The notes below the pieces were generated by a model that was not told where the DNA came from, did no database searches, and worked only from the letters and a program-made list of their open reading frames with translations. A DNA stretch of 64,000 nt from NCBI GenBank assembly GCA_963811365.1, contig CAWEQW010000011.1, forward strand, positions 62,001-126,000. Direction: 5' to 3'. Below, one piece after another: positions 53,042-62,584 of this stretch; within the stretch, counting starts at the first letter, position 1; every line of letters begins with the position of its first letter. Position numbers and translations under genes: made by a program. Source of the DNA: CAWEQW01 sp963811365. GTDB lineage: Bacteria; Actinomycetota; Actinomycetes; Propionibacteriales; Nocardioidaceae.

Positions 53042-54019
53042 GTGACCGACAGCCTGCAGACCCCGACCTCCGCCTGGGCCTTCGGACTGGCGACCTTCGC
53101 CGGCGTGGACGGCGAGGGAGGCGTCCTGGACACCTGGTTCCCGGCCCTTCAGCTCGGCTCCCCGCCGCCCGACGTCGAGGCTCCGGCCGGGCTCACCGCG
53201 CTGGAGGGTGTCGACGACCTACGCCGGGTCCGCCGCACTGTCGTGCTCACGGCCGCCGAGGACCTGCAGGCCCCGCCGGCCGACACCCACGACGCCTGGC
53301 TCCGGCTGCACCTGCTCAGCCACCGGCTGGTCGCACCCCACTCGGTGAACCTCGACGGCCTGTTCGGGCTGCTCACCAACGTGGTGTGGACCAGCGAGGG
53401 CCCGTGCGCGGTCGACGGGTTCGAGATGACCAGGCTGCGGCTGCGCGGCGCGGGGCGCCAGGTCGCGGTCTACGGAGTGGACAAGTTCCCCCGGATGACC
53501 GACTACGCGCTGCCCTCCGGCGTCCGGATCGCCGACGCCGACCGGGTCCGGCTGGGCGCGCACCTCGCACCTGGCACCACGGTGATGCACGAGGGGTTCG
53601 TGAACTTCAACGCCGGCACGCTGGGCGCGTCCATGGTGGAGGGCCGGATCAGCGCCGGGGTCGTGGTGGGCGACGGGTCGGACGTCGGCGGCGGCGCCTC
53701 CATCATGGGCACGCTGTCCGGTGGAGGCACCCAGGTGGTCTCGGTGGGCGCGCGCTGCCTGATCGGTGCCAACGCCGGCATCGGGATCTCGCTGGGCGAC
53801 GACTGCGTCGTGGAGGCCGGCTGCTACGTCACCGCCGGGACGAAGGTGACGGTGCGGGGGGCCGAGGGGCACGCCGAGCCGGTGGTCGTCAAGGCCGTCG
53901 AGCTGTCCGGCGCCGACAACGTCCTGTTCCGGCGCAACTCCACGAACGGGGTCGTGGAGGCGGTTCCCCGGAAGCGGCAGGGCATCGAGCTGAACGCGGC
54001 CCTGCATGCCAACGACTGA
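53042..54019 (+). CDS. dapD: Tetrahydrodipicolinate N-succinyltransferase
   Basis: 325 residues with left-handed beta-helix hexapeptide repeats (VRLGAHLAPGTTVMHEGFVN, MVEGRISAGVVVGDGSDVGG, LIGANAGIGISLGDDCVVEAG), the actinobacterial DapD form. Transfers succinyl from succinyl-CoA to tetrahydrodipicolinate in lysine/diaminopimelate synthesis. Starts with GTG 53042, divergent from the VOC-dapE unit that carries the later pathway step. Confidence 0.94.
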   Translation: MTDSLQTPTSAWAFGLATFAGVDGEGGVLDTWFPALQLGSPPPDVEAPAGLTALEGVDDLRRVRRTVVLTAAEDLQAPPADTHDAWLRLHLLSHRLVAPHSVNLDGLFGLLTNVVWTSEGPCAVDGFEMTRLRLRGAGRQVAVYGVDKFPRMTDYALPSGVRIADADRVRLGAHLAPGTTVMHEGFVNFNAGTLGASMVEGRISAGVVVGDGSDVGGGASIMGTLSGGGTQVVSVGARCLIGANAGIGISLGDDCVVEAGCYVTAGTKVTVRGAEGHAEPVVVKAVELSGADNVLFRRNSTNGVVEAVPRKRQGIELNAALHAND

Positions 54020-54935
54020 GCGGTCCGAGGCGGGCCGCGCCGGCCGCATCCTGCTCACGCTGTCTCTTGTCGTCCTCGTGGTCGCCGGCGTGGGACTGCT
54101 CGTCAACCGGGGAGTGGGCCCGCTGCCCAACCCCGAAGGCTGCCACGCCACCGTCGGGGGCGTCCGGGTCGACGTGACCACCGAGCAGGCGCAGAACGCG
54201 GCGCTGATCGCGGCGGTCGGGGTCCGCCGCGGGCTTCCGGCGCGGGCGGTCTCGATCGCGCTCGCGACGGCCTTCCAGGAGAGCAAGCTGCGCAACCTCG
54301 ACCACGGTGACCGTGACTCGGTCGGCCTGTTCCAGCAGCGCCCGTCGATGGGGTGGGGCACCGCCCGCCAGATCGCGGACCCCTACTACGCCACCCGCCG
54401 CTTCTACGACGCGCTGCAGAAGGTGGCCGGCTACGAGCAGATGCGGATCACGGTCGCCGCACAGCGGGTGCAGCACTCGGGGTTCCCCGAGGCGTACGCC
54501 GCCCACGAGACCTCCGCGCGGATCCTCGCCTCGGCGCTGACCGGTTACAGCACGGCGGCCTTCTCGTGCGTGGTGCACGCGCCGCGGTTCAGCGGCCCGG
54601 TCGCCGAGCACGCCGGGGTCGACGGCCTCACGCCGCGGGCGGAGGCCGTGCGGCGCGACGTCGAGCTGGCGTTCGGCCCGCAGTCCGTGGCCGGCGTGGC
54701 GCCCGGTGGCCGCGCGTTCGACCTCGTCGTGCGGCCGGTGGAGGCGGCGAACCTGCGCAGGGGCTGGGCGATGGCGCAGTACCTCGTCGCGCAGGCCAAG
54801 CGGCTGGCGATCGACCGCGTCGTCTTCGACGGGCGCATCTGGAGCGCCGGCTCGTCTTCGGAGCAGGGCTGGCGGCGGTACGCCGCCGGCCGTCGGGCTG
54901 ACCGCGTGCACGTCGACGTCGTGAAGGGCGGATGA
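54006..54935 (+). CDS. Membrane-anchored lytic-transglycosylase-like protein
   Basis: 309 residues: a membrane anchor (RILLTLSLVVLVVAGVGLLV) and a domain with ALATAFQESKLRNLDHGDRD, SVGLFQQRPSMGWGT and YYATRRFYDAL, the catalytic-Glu and GLFQ pattern of lysozyme-like SLT folds. A second part (AEAVRRDVELAFG...AMAQYLVAQAKRL) is typical of Nocardioides-type homologues. The ATG lies inside the end of dapD, so the two are coupled; a wall-remodelling job beside lysine/DAP genes fits. Confidence 0.82.
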   Translation: MPTTERSEAGRAGRILLTLSLVVLVVAGVGLLVNRGVGPLPNPEGCHATVGGVRVDVTTEQAQNAALIAAVGVRRGLPARAVSIALATAFQESKLRNLDHGDRDSVGLFQQRPSMGWGTARQIADPYYATRRFYDALQKVAGYEQMRITVAAQRVQHSGFPEAYAAHETSARILASALTGYSTAAFSCVVHAPRFSGPVAEHAGVDGLTPRAEAVRRDVELAFGPQSVAGVAPGGRAFDLVVRPVEAANLRRGWAMAQYLVAQAKRLAIDRVVFDGRIWSAGSSSEQGWRRYAAGRRADRVHVDVVKGG

Positions 54936-55001
54936 CGTGTCGAGCTCGGCGTGGAGGTCCTGGTCGGCGGCTCCTGACTGCCGGGCGTTTCCCCGCGCCG
55001 G

Positions 55002-56120
55002 TCAGGACAGCCGGCGGACCGCCTCGGCGACGCGCTCGTCGGTGGCGGTGAACGCGACCCGGACGTGGCGGTCGCCGGAGGGGCCGTAGAAGTCGCCGGG
55101 CGCGACGAGGACGCCCTGCTCGGCGAGCCGGCGCGACGGTGTCCCAGCAGGGCTCGTCGCGGGTCGCCCACAGGTAGAGCGCACCCTCGGAGTGGTCGAT
55201 GCCGGAAGCCCGCGCCCTCGAGCGCGCCCGCAGCGCGCTGCGCCGGGCGGCGTACCGGGCCCGCTGCTCGCTCGACGTGGGCGTCGTCGTCGAGCGCGGC
55301 CGCCATCGCGACCTGCTGGGGGCCGGGCAGCATGAGGCCGAGGTTCTTGCGGACCGCGAGCAGCTCGCGCACCACCGCAGGATCGCCGGCGACGAACGCG
55401 GCGCGGTAGCCGGCCAGGTTCGACCGCTTGGACAGGGAGTGCACGGCGAGGATCCCGGTCGTGGTCGCCGCCGCAGACGTCCGGATGCAGCACGCGAGAC
55501 CGGCTCGGCGCTCCCAGCCGCACTCCAGGTAGCACTCGTCGGAGACCAGCAGGGCGCCGCGCTCACGGCCCCAGGCGACCATCTTGCGAGGTGGTCGACG
55601 GCAGGACGCGGCCGGTGGGGTTCGACGGCGAGTTCAGCCAGACCAGCGCCGGCCCGTTCCGGTCCCAGCGCGAGTCAACGAGTCGGTGGCACCGGCTCGC
55701 GCACCGGCCAGGCGGGCGCCGACCTCGTAGGTCGGGTAGGCCAGCGCCGGGTGCACGACGAGGTCGCCGGGGCCGAGCGCCGAGGTGGCTCGGCAGCGAG
55801 GCGATCAGCTCCTTGGAGCCGATCGACGGGCAGCACCGCGTCCGGGGTCAGCCCGCAGACGCCGAACCGGCGCGCCAGCCAGCCGACGCACGCCTGCGCG
55901 CAGCGCCGGGCGGCCCGACGGTGAGCGGGTAGCCCGGCGAGTCGGCCGCCGCCCGCAGAGCCTCCTGCACGACGTCCGGCGTGGGGTCGACGGGCGTGCC
56001 GACCGAGAGGTCGACGATGCCGTCGGGGTGCGCGCGCGCCCGCTCGGCGTGCGCGGCGAGCTGGTCCCGGGGAAGTCCGGGAGCCGTCCGGAGGAGGCCG
56101 ACGGGCTCGCGCCGGCTCAC
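55002..56120 (-). pseudogene. dapC: Succinyldiaminopimelate aminotransferase DapC, several frameshifts
   Basis: Fragments from three frames rebuild a class I/II aminotransferase. An N-terminal VDLSVGTPVDPTPDVVQEAL (from GTG 56120) is followed near 55,880 by LARRFGVCGLTPDAVLP and then VWLNSPSNPTGRVLP. Next come ALLVSDECYLECGW and HSLSKRSNLAGYRAAFVAG with the PLP lysine near 55,430; the end is LVAPGDFYGPSGDRHVRVAF. At least five single-base shifts are needed. Its GTG overlaps the ferredoxin stop (GTGA), the usual dapC-ferredoxin pairing. I think the gene is intact in the organism and the damage is sequence error. Confidence 0.78.
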
Positions 56121-56442
56121 TCGTCGTGTTCTGCGGCGGCAGCGCGGCGATCATCGGGTGGTCCTTGTCGATCACGCCCAGCTTGGCCGCGCCGCCTGGC
56201 GAGCCGAGGTCGTCGAAGAACTCGACGTTGGCCGTTGTAGTAGTCCTTCCACTGCTCCGGGGTGTCGTCCTCGTAGAAGATCGCCTCCACCGGGCACACC
56301 GGCTCGCAGGCACCGCAGTCGACGCACTCGTCGGGGTGGATGTAGAGCATCCGCTGCCCTCGTAGATGCAGTCGACGGGGCACTCGTCGACACAGGCCCT
56401 GTCCTTCAGGTCGACACAGGGCTGCGCGATGACGTACGTCAC
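56117..56442 (-). pseudogene. 7Fe-type ferredoxin, frameshifted
   Basis: About 107 residues in three frames: MTYVIAQPCVDLKDRACVDE and CPVDCIYEG (first cluster cysteines), then MLYIHPDECVDCGACEPVCP and VEAIFYEDDTPEQWKDYY (second cluster), then EFFDDLGSPGGAAKLGVIDK and the terminal ALPPQN. Shifts are near 56,355 and 56,235, with possibly one more close to the stop at 56,117. An electron carrier of the FdxA/FdxC class, conserved next to dapC. Confidence 0.82.
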
Positions 56443-56526
56443 TGGTTCCTCCTCGTAGCGGCGCTTCAGCAGGTACAGCCTAGTATCTCGACGCCCACCC
56501 CCTCACCCGCATCCAGGGAGCATCCA

Positions 56527-57560
56527 GTGAGCAGGTCGACCGTCCCCGGGCTGGGTCCGCACTGCGTCGGCCGGCGGGTCGTCGTACGGCGGGTGCTGCG
56601 CGGGCGGACCGGGCCGTCGGGAGGGCCGTTGATGACCGACCTGCTCGGCGTGATGGAGAGTTGGGCGGCTTCGAGCACCACCCTGCGCGCCGAGGACGGC
56701 ACGCTCACCGAGATCGCCCTGACCGACATCGTGTCGGGCAAGCCGGTACCGCCGCGCGCGTCGCCACGGCTGCGGGTGTCGGCGGACGAGGCGACCCGCC
56801 GGGCCAACGCGAGCTGGCCCGCCGAGCACGTCGAGCCGCTCGGCGAGTGGCTGCTGCGCGCCGCCGGCGGCTTCAGCGCCCGAGCCAACTCGGCGATGGC
56901 GGTGGGCGACCCCGGCATGTCGTTCGCCGAGGCGCTGGCGCGGACGGAGGCGTTCTACGCCCGGCACGGGCTCCCGCCGTGGGCGCAGGTGACCGTGGGC
57001 ACCGGGGTGCACGCGGCGTTCGAGGAGGCGGGCTGGGTGCGGGCCCGACCCGGAGAGGCGGACTCCCAGTTCCGGATCGCCTCGGTGGCGCAGGCGCGGC
57101 GCGCGGCGGGACGTCGGCTGCCGGCCGAGCCGCCCCTGCTCACGCAGCGGGCGACCGTGGGTGCGGGTTGGCTGGCATCCGACCCCCGCGCCGCCGCGCA
57201 CGAGCGCGCTGCGCGCGCGGTCCTCGAGGGACCGGACCAGGTGGTGTTCGTCTCGGCTCCCCCCTCCGGGAGCCGAGACGAACCTGCCACCGAACGGGAC
57301 GTGGTCCCGCTGGTCTGCCGCGGCCGGGCGGCGATCTCGGCGACTGGGTCGCCGTCACCGACGTCTGGGTCGCTCCTGACCACCGCGGCCGCGGTCTCGC
57401 CGGCCTGGTGCTGCACACGTTGCTCGGCTGGGCCGCCGAGCGCGGTGCCACCACCGCCTGTCTCCAGGTCCGCGGTGACAACCCCCCTGCTGTCACCGTG
57501 TACGAGCGGCTGGGCTTCGTGACCCACCACGCCTACCGCTACCTGGCCCCCCGGCCGTGA
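56527..57560 (+). CDS. GNAT-family acetyltransferase with N-terminal barrel domain (one frameshift)
   Basis: About 344 residues from GTG 56527. An N-terminal SH3-like part (LGPHCVGRRVVVRRVLRG, MTDLLGVMESW, LTEIALTDIVSGKPVP) is followed by a GNAT domain; in the second frame it has VTDVWVAPDHRGRGLAGLVL (acetyl-CoA loop) and VTVYERLGFVTHHAYRYL. The frame changes near 57,335. The arrangement recalls the Rv0428c-type family. Substrate unknown. Confidence 0.8.
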
Positions 57561-57624
57561 GCTCTGGTCTGCACTGTTCTGCTGTCGTCGTTCGTCTGAG
57601 CGGGGCACCCCCCGGTCGCCCCGC

Positions 57625-58083
57625 TCAGACAGCTGCTCCCGTCTCGAGCGACGTCGGGGCCGACGTGGGAGGAGCCATGCCCCGCTGGCTGGGGATGTCC
57701 TCGAGGTCCGCGGCGGTGGCCACGAGGTGGACGGTCACGTAGTGACTCGCGTCCGCACTCATGCTCGCCGCCTGGAGCTCGACGTGTCCCTCCTCGACGA
57801 GGAAGGCGTGGACGTCCCAGCCCCGGTAGCGCAGCTCGTCGGCCCAGAGGCGCGTGAGCACCTCGACGACGTCCTGCTCGCAGAGACCGGTTCGGTAGGT
57901 CGCCAGCGCGACGACGAGACGGTCGGGATCGGCTGTCGCCTCGACCTCGGCGTCGTCGAAGTCCGCGCCGGCCGCCAGCGCGGAGCGCAGCCGGGACGCC
58001 ATCGCCTCGACCACCTCCCCGCGGGCGGGAGAGACGTTCGCGCGGAGCCCCTCACGGAGCTTCCAGTACGAGTTCATCTCCAT
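57625..58083 (-). CDS. Unknown protein, paralogue of the gene at 60,019
   Basis: 152 residues. Shared pattern with the protein at 60,019-60,453: an E-V-E-A-T-x-D-P-D-x-LVxA core (VEATADPDRLVVAL versus VEATDDPDHLVIAM), RYRGWDVHAFLVEEGHVELQAAS versus RYPFWEAHAFRVEDGHVEFEAAS, then HYVTVHLVA versus HYVTVHLIA. Starts at ATG 58083. No known domain recognised. Confidence 0.8.
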   Translation of the reverse strand: MEMNSYWKLREGLRANVSPARGEVVEAMASRLRSALAAGADFDDAEVEATADPDRLVVALATYRTGLCEQDVVEVLTRLWADELRYRGWDVHAFLVEEGHVELQAASMSADASHYVTVHLVATAADLEDIPSQRGMAPPTSAPTSLETGAAV

Positions 58084-58176
58084 GCCTCAAGACTGACCGA
58101 CGGTGCACCACAGGACGGCAACAGCCGGGTAACCGGTACTCCACAACTGCGCACCCGACGGTCCGCCGCTCGAGGG

Positions 58177-58530
58177 CTACCGACCGGATCGGCGTCGCGG
58201 CGCCGACAGCGAGAACGCCGCGACCACCAGGAGCGCCAGGCCACCGGCCATCAGCCCGTAGCCGGCGAGGTCCGCCGCGACCAGGTAGTCACCCTCGGGG
58301 CGCCCTGCGATCGCGGTCCCGAACACGACCAGCCAGCCGGCGGCGTACGACGCGGTGAGCCGTGGGTGGGCCGTCAGCCGCAGTGCCCAGGCAACCGCGA
58401 AGGTGGCGCCGAGCGCCACGACGAGCCCGACCGGCAGGCCGAGCAGCCGGTCGCGGTGCGCCGCGAGGGCGGCCAGCCCGACGACGACCCCGAGCAGCGC
58501 CGCGCCGAGGTGCCGCAGGACGGTGGCCAC
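58177..58530 (-). CDS. Small polytopic membrane protein next to mshB (DUF6113-like)
   Basis: 117 residues from GTG 58530 with about four hydrophobic segments (GAALLGVVVGLAALA, LVVALGATFAVAWAL, ASYAAGWLVVFGTAI, GYGLMAGGLALLVVAAFSL). Small membrane genes beside mshB are common in actinomycetes and I recall the name DUF6113 for them. Function unknown. Confidence 0.7.
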   Translation of the reverse strand: MATVLRHLGAALLGVVVGLAALAAHRDRLLGLPVGLVVALGATFAVAWALRLTAHPRLTASYAAGWLVVFGTAIAGRPEGDYLVAADLAGYGLMAGGLALLVVAAFSLSAPRRRSGR

Positions 58531-58541
58531 CGAAGGCGGCG

Positions 58542-59444
58542 TCAGAGACCCGCGAACAGGTCGGTCTCGAGCCCGTTCTCGTCGACCGGGCCGGACCGGC
58601 CCTTCGCGATCCGGTAGAACTCGCTGCCCCAGACGGTGTTGCCGAGGTTGTTCGAGAGGGCGAAGAACGGGCCGTCCACCTCGATCTGGGTGGCGTGCGC
58701 CCGCATCGCCGCGAGCTTGGCGTCCACGAAGTCGTCGGCCTCGACCACGGCGGTCAGCAGCTCGTCGGGGACCATGAACTCCGGCAGCGGTCCCTCGGGG
58801 TCCATCCCCTCGAAGGTGGTGGTGTCGCCCTGCGCCCGGAGCCGGCGCAGCCCCTCGCGCATCCGGTTCGCCGACATCGCGCCCCAGTAGATCTTGGCGA
58901 TGTCCCACGCGGGACCGAGGTCGAGCCGGTAGGACGGGACGGCGGCCAGCGCGGCGCCGTACATCGCCACGCGGTGGGCCTGGATGTGGTCGGGGTGCCC
59001 GTAGCCGCCGAACTGGTCGTAGGTGACCATCACCTGCGGACGCACCTCGCGGATCACCTCGACCAGGTGGCTGGCGGCCTCGAGCAGGTCGGCGCGCCAG
59101 AAGGTGCCCTCCTTGACGTCCTCGCCGGCGACCGCGTGGCCGTCCTCGTGCCAGACCATCCCCGAGTCGCGGTAGCGGCCCGGTCCGCCGAGGTAGCGGT
59201 GGTCGGTCACGCCGAGCGCCTTCATCGCGTTGGCGAGCTCGGTGATGCGGTGCTGCCCGAGGCCGTCCTCGCGGTCGGCGGCCAGGTGGGCGAGCTCGGG
59301 GACGAGCACCTCGCCCTCCTCGCCGAGCGTGCACGTCACGAGCGTGACCTGCGTGCCGCGCGCGACGTACTTGGCCATCGTGGCGCCCTGACCGATCGAC
59401 TCGTCGTCCGGGTGCGCGTGCACCAGCAGCATCCGTTGGTCCAT
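58542..59444 (-). CDS. mshB: N-acetyl-GlcN-inositol deacetylase MshB
   Basis: 300 residues of the PIG-L/LmbE family: LLVHAHPDDESIGQGATMA with zinc ligands His11 and Asp14, TCTLGEEGE, GGPGRYRDSGM, and YDQFGGYGHPDHIQAHRV with the third zinc ligand His. This length and the HRYLGGPGRYRDSG stretch identify MshB, which deacetylates GlcNAc-inositol in mycothiol synthesis. Marks the host as a mycothiol-making actinomycete. Confidence 0.94.
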   Translation of the reverse strand: MDQRMLLVHAHPDDESIGQGATMAKYVARGTQVTLVTCTLGEEGEVLVPELAHLAADREDGLGQHRITELANAMKALGVTDHRYLGGPGRYRDSGMVWHEDGHAVAGEDVKEGTFWRADLLEAASHLVEVIREVRPQVMVTYDQFGGYGHPDHIQAHRVAMYGAALAAVPSYRLDLGPAWDIAKIYWGAMSANRMREGLRRLRAQGDTTTFEGMDPEGPLPEFMVPDELLTAVVEADDFVDAKLAAMRAHATQIEVDGPFFALSNNLGNTVWGSEFYRIAKGRSGPVDENGLETDLFAGL

Positions 59445-59558
59445 GCGGCGAGTGTAGGGGGCGCTCAGTAGACCGGGATCGCCCGGCGCTCACGGTGGCC
59501 CTGGCGGTTGAGCACCGTCGCCGCCTGGCACGAGGCGCCGTACGTCGAGGGTCAGCCG

Positions 59559-60014
<456 letters not shown>

Positions 60015-60018
60015 CGGG

Positions 60019-60453
60019 TCAGACGGGGCCGGCCGTCCTCTGGGCCGTTCTCTGGGCCGTCCTCTGGGCCGGAATCCGCGACTTCTGCGCGATGAGGTGC
60101 ACGGTCACGTAGTGGTCGTGCAGGCCGGCTCGGCTGGCCGCCTCGAACTCCACGTGACCGTCCTCGACGCGGAAGGCGTGCGCCTCCCAGAACGGGTAGC
60201 GGAGCCGGTCGTCCCAGATCCGCTCGAGCTGCAGAGCGACGTCGTCCTCGGACAGGTCCGGAACGTACGTGCACATCGCGATCACGAGATGGTCGGGATC
60301 GTCGGTCGCCTCGACCTCCACCTGCTCGAACAGCCCGCTGTCCATGAGCATGGTCCGCAGTGACCCCCCGACCGTCTCCAGCTCCGCGCCGGAGCCGGGG
60401 AAGGCGTTCCCCTGCACCGCAGTGCGCATCTTGTGAAACTGAATCAGGTCCAT
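60019..60453 (-). CDS. Unknown protein, paralogue of the gene at 57,625
   Basis: 144 residues (VEVEATDDPDHLVIAMCTYV, RYPFWEAHAFRVEDGHVEFE, HDHYVTVHLIAQKS). The tail AQRT AQRT AQRT comes from a 12-bp repeat. Lies five bases upstream of the Nudix gene, so co-transcribed. Function unknown. Confidence 0.8.
   Translation of the reverse strand: MDLIQFHKMRTAVQGNAFPGSGAELETVGGSLRTMLMDSGLFEQVEVEATDDPDHLVIAMCTYVPDLSEDDVALQLERIWDDRLRYPFWEAHAFRVEDGHVEFEAASRAGLHDHYVTVHLIAQKSRIPAQRTAQRTAQRTAGPV
60032..60067. repeat. Three copies of a 12-bp tandem repeat
   Basis: GCCGTCCTCTGG at 60032-60043 and 60056-60067, with a one-base variant at 60044-60055. Encodes the AQRT repeat that ends the unknown protein at 60,019-60,453. 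Confidence 0.9.
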
Positions 60454-60686
60454 GGCCGCGATGATCCTCGCGCGCGACGAGGGTCTCGCGCCGTTTCGGG
60501 GTGAATCTCCCGGGGTCGAAACCCCAAACCGGACGAACTACCGTGAAGCGAAAGTAAAACTTCGGGGCTCTTCGGCCGAGAGCGCCCTCCGGGGGCCGCC
60601 CCCGCGCCGCCAATCTCCTGCCAACGGTCTAGATAGGTTATAAAAGTAAAGTCTCCGCGAGCGACGCGGAGGCGTCACGGGGGTAG
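60454..60686 (+). promoter_or_regulatory. Upstream region of the orphan response regulator
   Basis: A 233-base divergent gap, AT-richer than its surroundings near 60,625-60,652. TAGGTT at 60634-60639 could be a -10 box for the rightward gene. A perfect 7-bp hairpin CTCCGCG-AGCGA-CGCGGAG (60653-60671) would then lie at the beginning of the leader, just before the start codon at 60,687, where it could control translation. Confidence 0.4.
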
Positions 60687-61334
60687 ATGCAGATGGCAGT
60701 TCCGGGAGAGCATCGCGGGGCACGGATACGGGTCGGGGTCGTCGACTCTCACGACCTGCTCCTAGCCGGCGCTCGCGCGTTGATGTCCATGCCGTACTCA
60801 CCAGCCGAGTTCGTGCTCGGCGCCAACACCGTCGAGCGGCTGTGCGGGCAGCACCCGGCGATCGACGTCGTGCTTCTCGACGTACGACTCGCCGACCAGT
60901 CGCCGACCGAGGAGAACATCCGCCGGCTCTCCGCGCAGGGCTGGACGGTCCTGCTGCACGCCGACGCCCGGCAACGGGAGGCGGCCTCGATCATGCGGCG
61001 TACGCCGGCGAGCGGAGTGGCCTGGAAGAACGACGGGGCGCGCACGCTGCTCGAGGCGATCGTCACGGTGGCCCGGGGCGACACCTGGACCAAGGACCTC
61101 GACGGAGTACCTGTGGATCTCACCCACCGGGAGACCCAGGTGCTCCGCTTCTACGCCGCGGGCCAGACCTACGCGCAGACCGCGCGCTCGCTGGACCCGC
61201 CGATCAGCGTGGAGTCGGTCAAGACCTACCTCTCCCGGATCCGCAAGCGGTACGACGCCGCGGGCCGGCCCGCCTCGACGCGCCTCGAGCTGCGGCGCCG
61301 GGCGATCGAGGACGGGCTGCTGCCACCGGAGTGA
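60687..61334 (+). CDS. Orphan response-regulator-like protein with LuxR-type HTH
   Basis: 215 residues. The receiver part has VGVVDSHD (acidic pair position), the phospho-acceptor Asp65 in VVLLDVRLAD, a Thr/Ser-poor middle (TVLLHADARQ) and Lys114 in AWKND. The DNA-binding part is VDLTHRETQVLRFYAAGQTY with SVESVKTYLSRIRKRYDA, a LuxR/NarL HTH. No histidine kinase is nearby. Starts at ATG 60687, with GGGGG upstream. Confidence 0.85.
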   Translation: MQMAVPGEHRGARIRVGVVDSHDLLLAGARALMSMPYSPAEFVLGANTVERLCGQHPAIDVVLLDVRLADQSPTEENIRRLSAQGWTVLLHADARQREAASIMRRTPASGVAWKNDGARTLLEAIVTVARGDTWTKDLDGVPVDLTHRETQVLRFYAAGQTYAQTARSLDPPISVESVKTYLSRIRKRYDAAGRPASTRLELRRRAIEDGLLPPE

Positions 61335-61372
61335 AGCGCCGTGGCGGTGGGCCCACCGTGTAGAACAGGCTC

Positions 61373-62584
61373 ATGAGCTTCGACGTCGACGCCGTCCGCG
61401 CCCGGTTCCCCGCGCTCGACCAGGGCACCGCCTGGTTCGACGGCCCCGGCGGCACGCAGGTGCCGACCTCGGTCGCGGAGGCGGTCGCGGCCACACTCAC
61501 CTCCGGCATCTCCAACCGGGGTTCGGTCACGGCGGCCGAGCAGCGCGCCGACGCGGTGGTGCGGCGGGCACGTGCGGCGATGGCCGACCTGCTCGACGTG
61601 CCGGCCGACGGGGTGGCGTTCGTCCGCTCCATGACGCAGGGCACCTACGACGTGTCGCGGGCCCTCGCCAAGCAGTGGGGGCCGGGCGACGAGGTCGTGG
61701 TGACCCGGCTCGACCACGACGCGAACATCCGGCCGTGGGTCAGCGCGGCAGAGGCGGTCGGGGCGACCGTGCGCTGGGTCGGGTTCGACCGCGCCACTGC
61801 CGACCTCGACGTCGACGACGTGGCCGCCCAGCTGTCCCAGCGGACCCGCCTCGTGGCCCTCACCGGGGCGTCGAACCTGCTCGGCACTCGCCCCGACGTC
61901 GCGACGGTCGCGGACGCGGTGCACGAGACCGGCGCGCTGCTCTACGTCGACGGGGTGCACCTCACCCCGCACGCCCCGGTCTCGGTGCCGGCGCTCGGCG
62001 CTGACCTCTACGCCTGCTCGCCGTACAAGTTCTTCGGCCCGCACCACGGGGTCGTCGCCGCCGACCCGGCGCTGCTCGAGCGGCTGCACCCGGACAAGCT
62101 GCTGCCCTCGAGCGAGGCCGTCCCCGAGCGGTTCGAGCTGGGCACGCTGCCCTACGAGCTGCTCGCCGGCACCACCGCCGCCGTCGACCTCCTGGCCGCC
62201 ATGGGCAGCCCCGAGGCGGCGTCGCGCCGGGATCGCCTAGTGGCGTCGATGCGTGCGGCCGAGGAGCACGAGGAGCGGCTGTTCGCCCGGCTGCTCGACG
62301 GACTGCGGGGAGTGCCGGAGGTGCGGCTGCACGGCGCCCCGAAGCGGCGCACGCCGACGGCGCTGTTCTCGCTCGACGGGCTGTCGCCGCAGCGGGTCTA
62401 CGAGGAGCTGGCCGCCCGCGGCGTCAACGCACCCGCAAGCAGCTTCTACGCGCTGGAGGCGTCGCGCTGGATCGGCCTCGGCGACCGTGGCGCGGTGCGC
62501 GCCGGGCTCGCGCCGTACACGAACGACGACGACGTCGACCGGCTCGTCAGCGCGGTCGGCGAGGTCGCCCGGGGTGCCCGGTGA
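61373..62584 (+). CDS. Class V aminotransferase, cysteine desulfurase-like, without the catalytic Cys
   Basis: 403 residues. PLP-binding Lys is in DLYACSPYKFFGPHHG, with SNLLGTRPDVATVADAVHE and LLYVDGVHLTPHAPV before it. The loop that carries the active-site cysteine in SufS/IscS reads RGVNAPASSFYALEASRW here, so it is unlikely to transfer sulfur. The TIGR01976-type desulfurase-like group behaves this way. Ends four bases into the next gene. Confidence 0.88.
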   Translation: MSFDVDAVRARFPALDQGTAWFDGPGGTQVPTSVAEAVAATLTSGISNRGSVTAAEQRADAVVRRARAAMADLLDVPADGVAFVRSMTQGTYDVSRALAKQWGPGDEVVVTRLDHDANIRPWVSAAEAVGATVRWVGFDRATADLDVDDVAAQLSQRTRLVALTGASNLLGTRPDVATVADAVHETGALLYVDGVHLTPHAPVSVPALGADLYACSPYKFFGPHHGVVAADPALLERLHPDKLLPSSEAVPERFELGTLPYELLAGTTAAVDLLAAMGSPEAASRRDRLVASMRAAEEHEERLFARLLDGLRGVPEVRLHGAPKRRTPTALFSLDGLSPQRVYEELAARGVNAPASSFYALEASRWIGLGDRGAVRAGLAPYTNDDDVDRLVSAVGEVARGAR

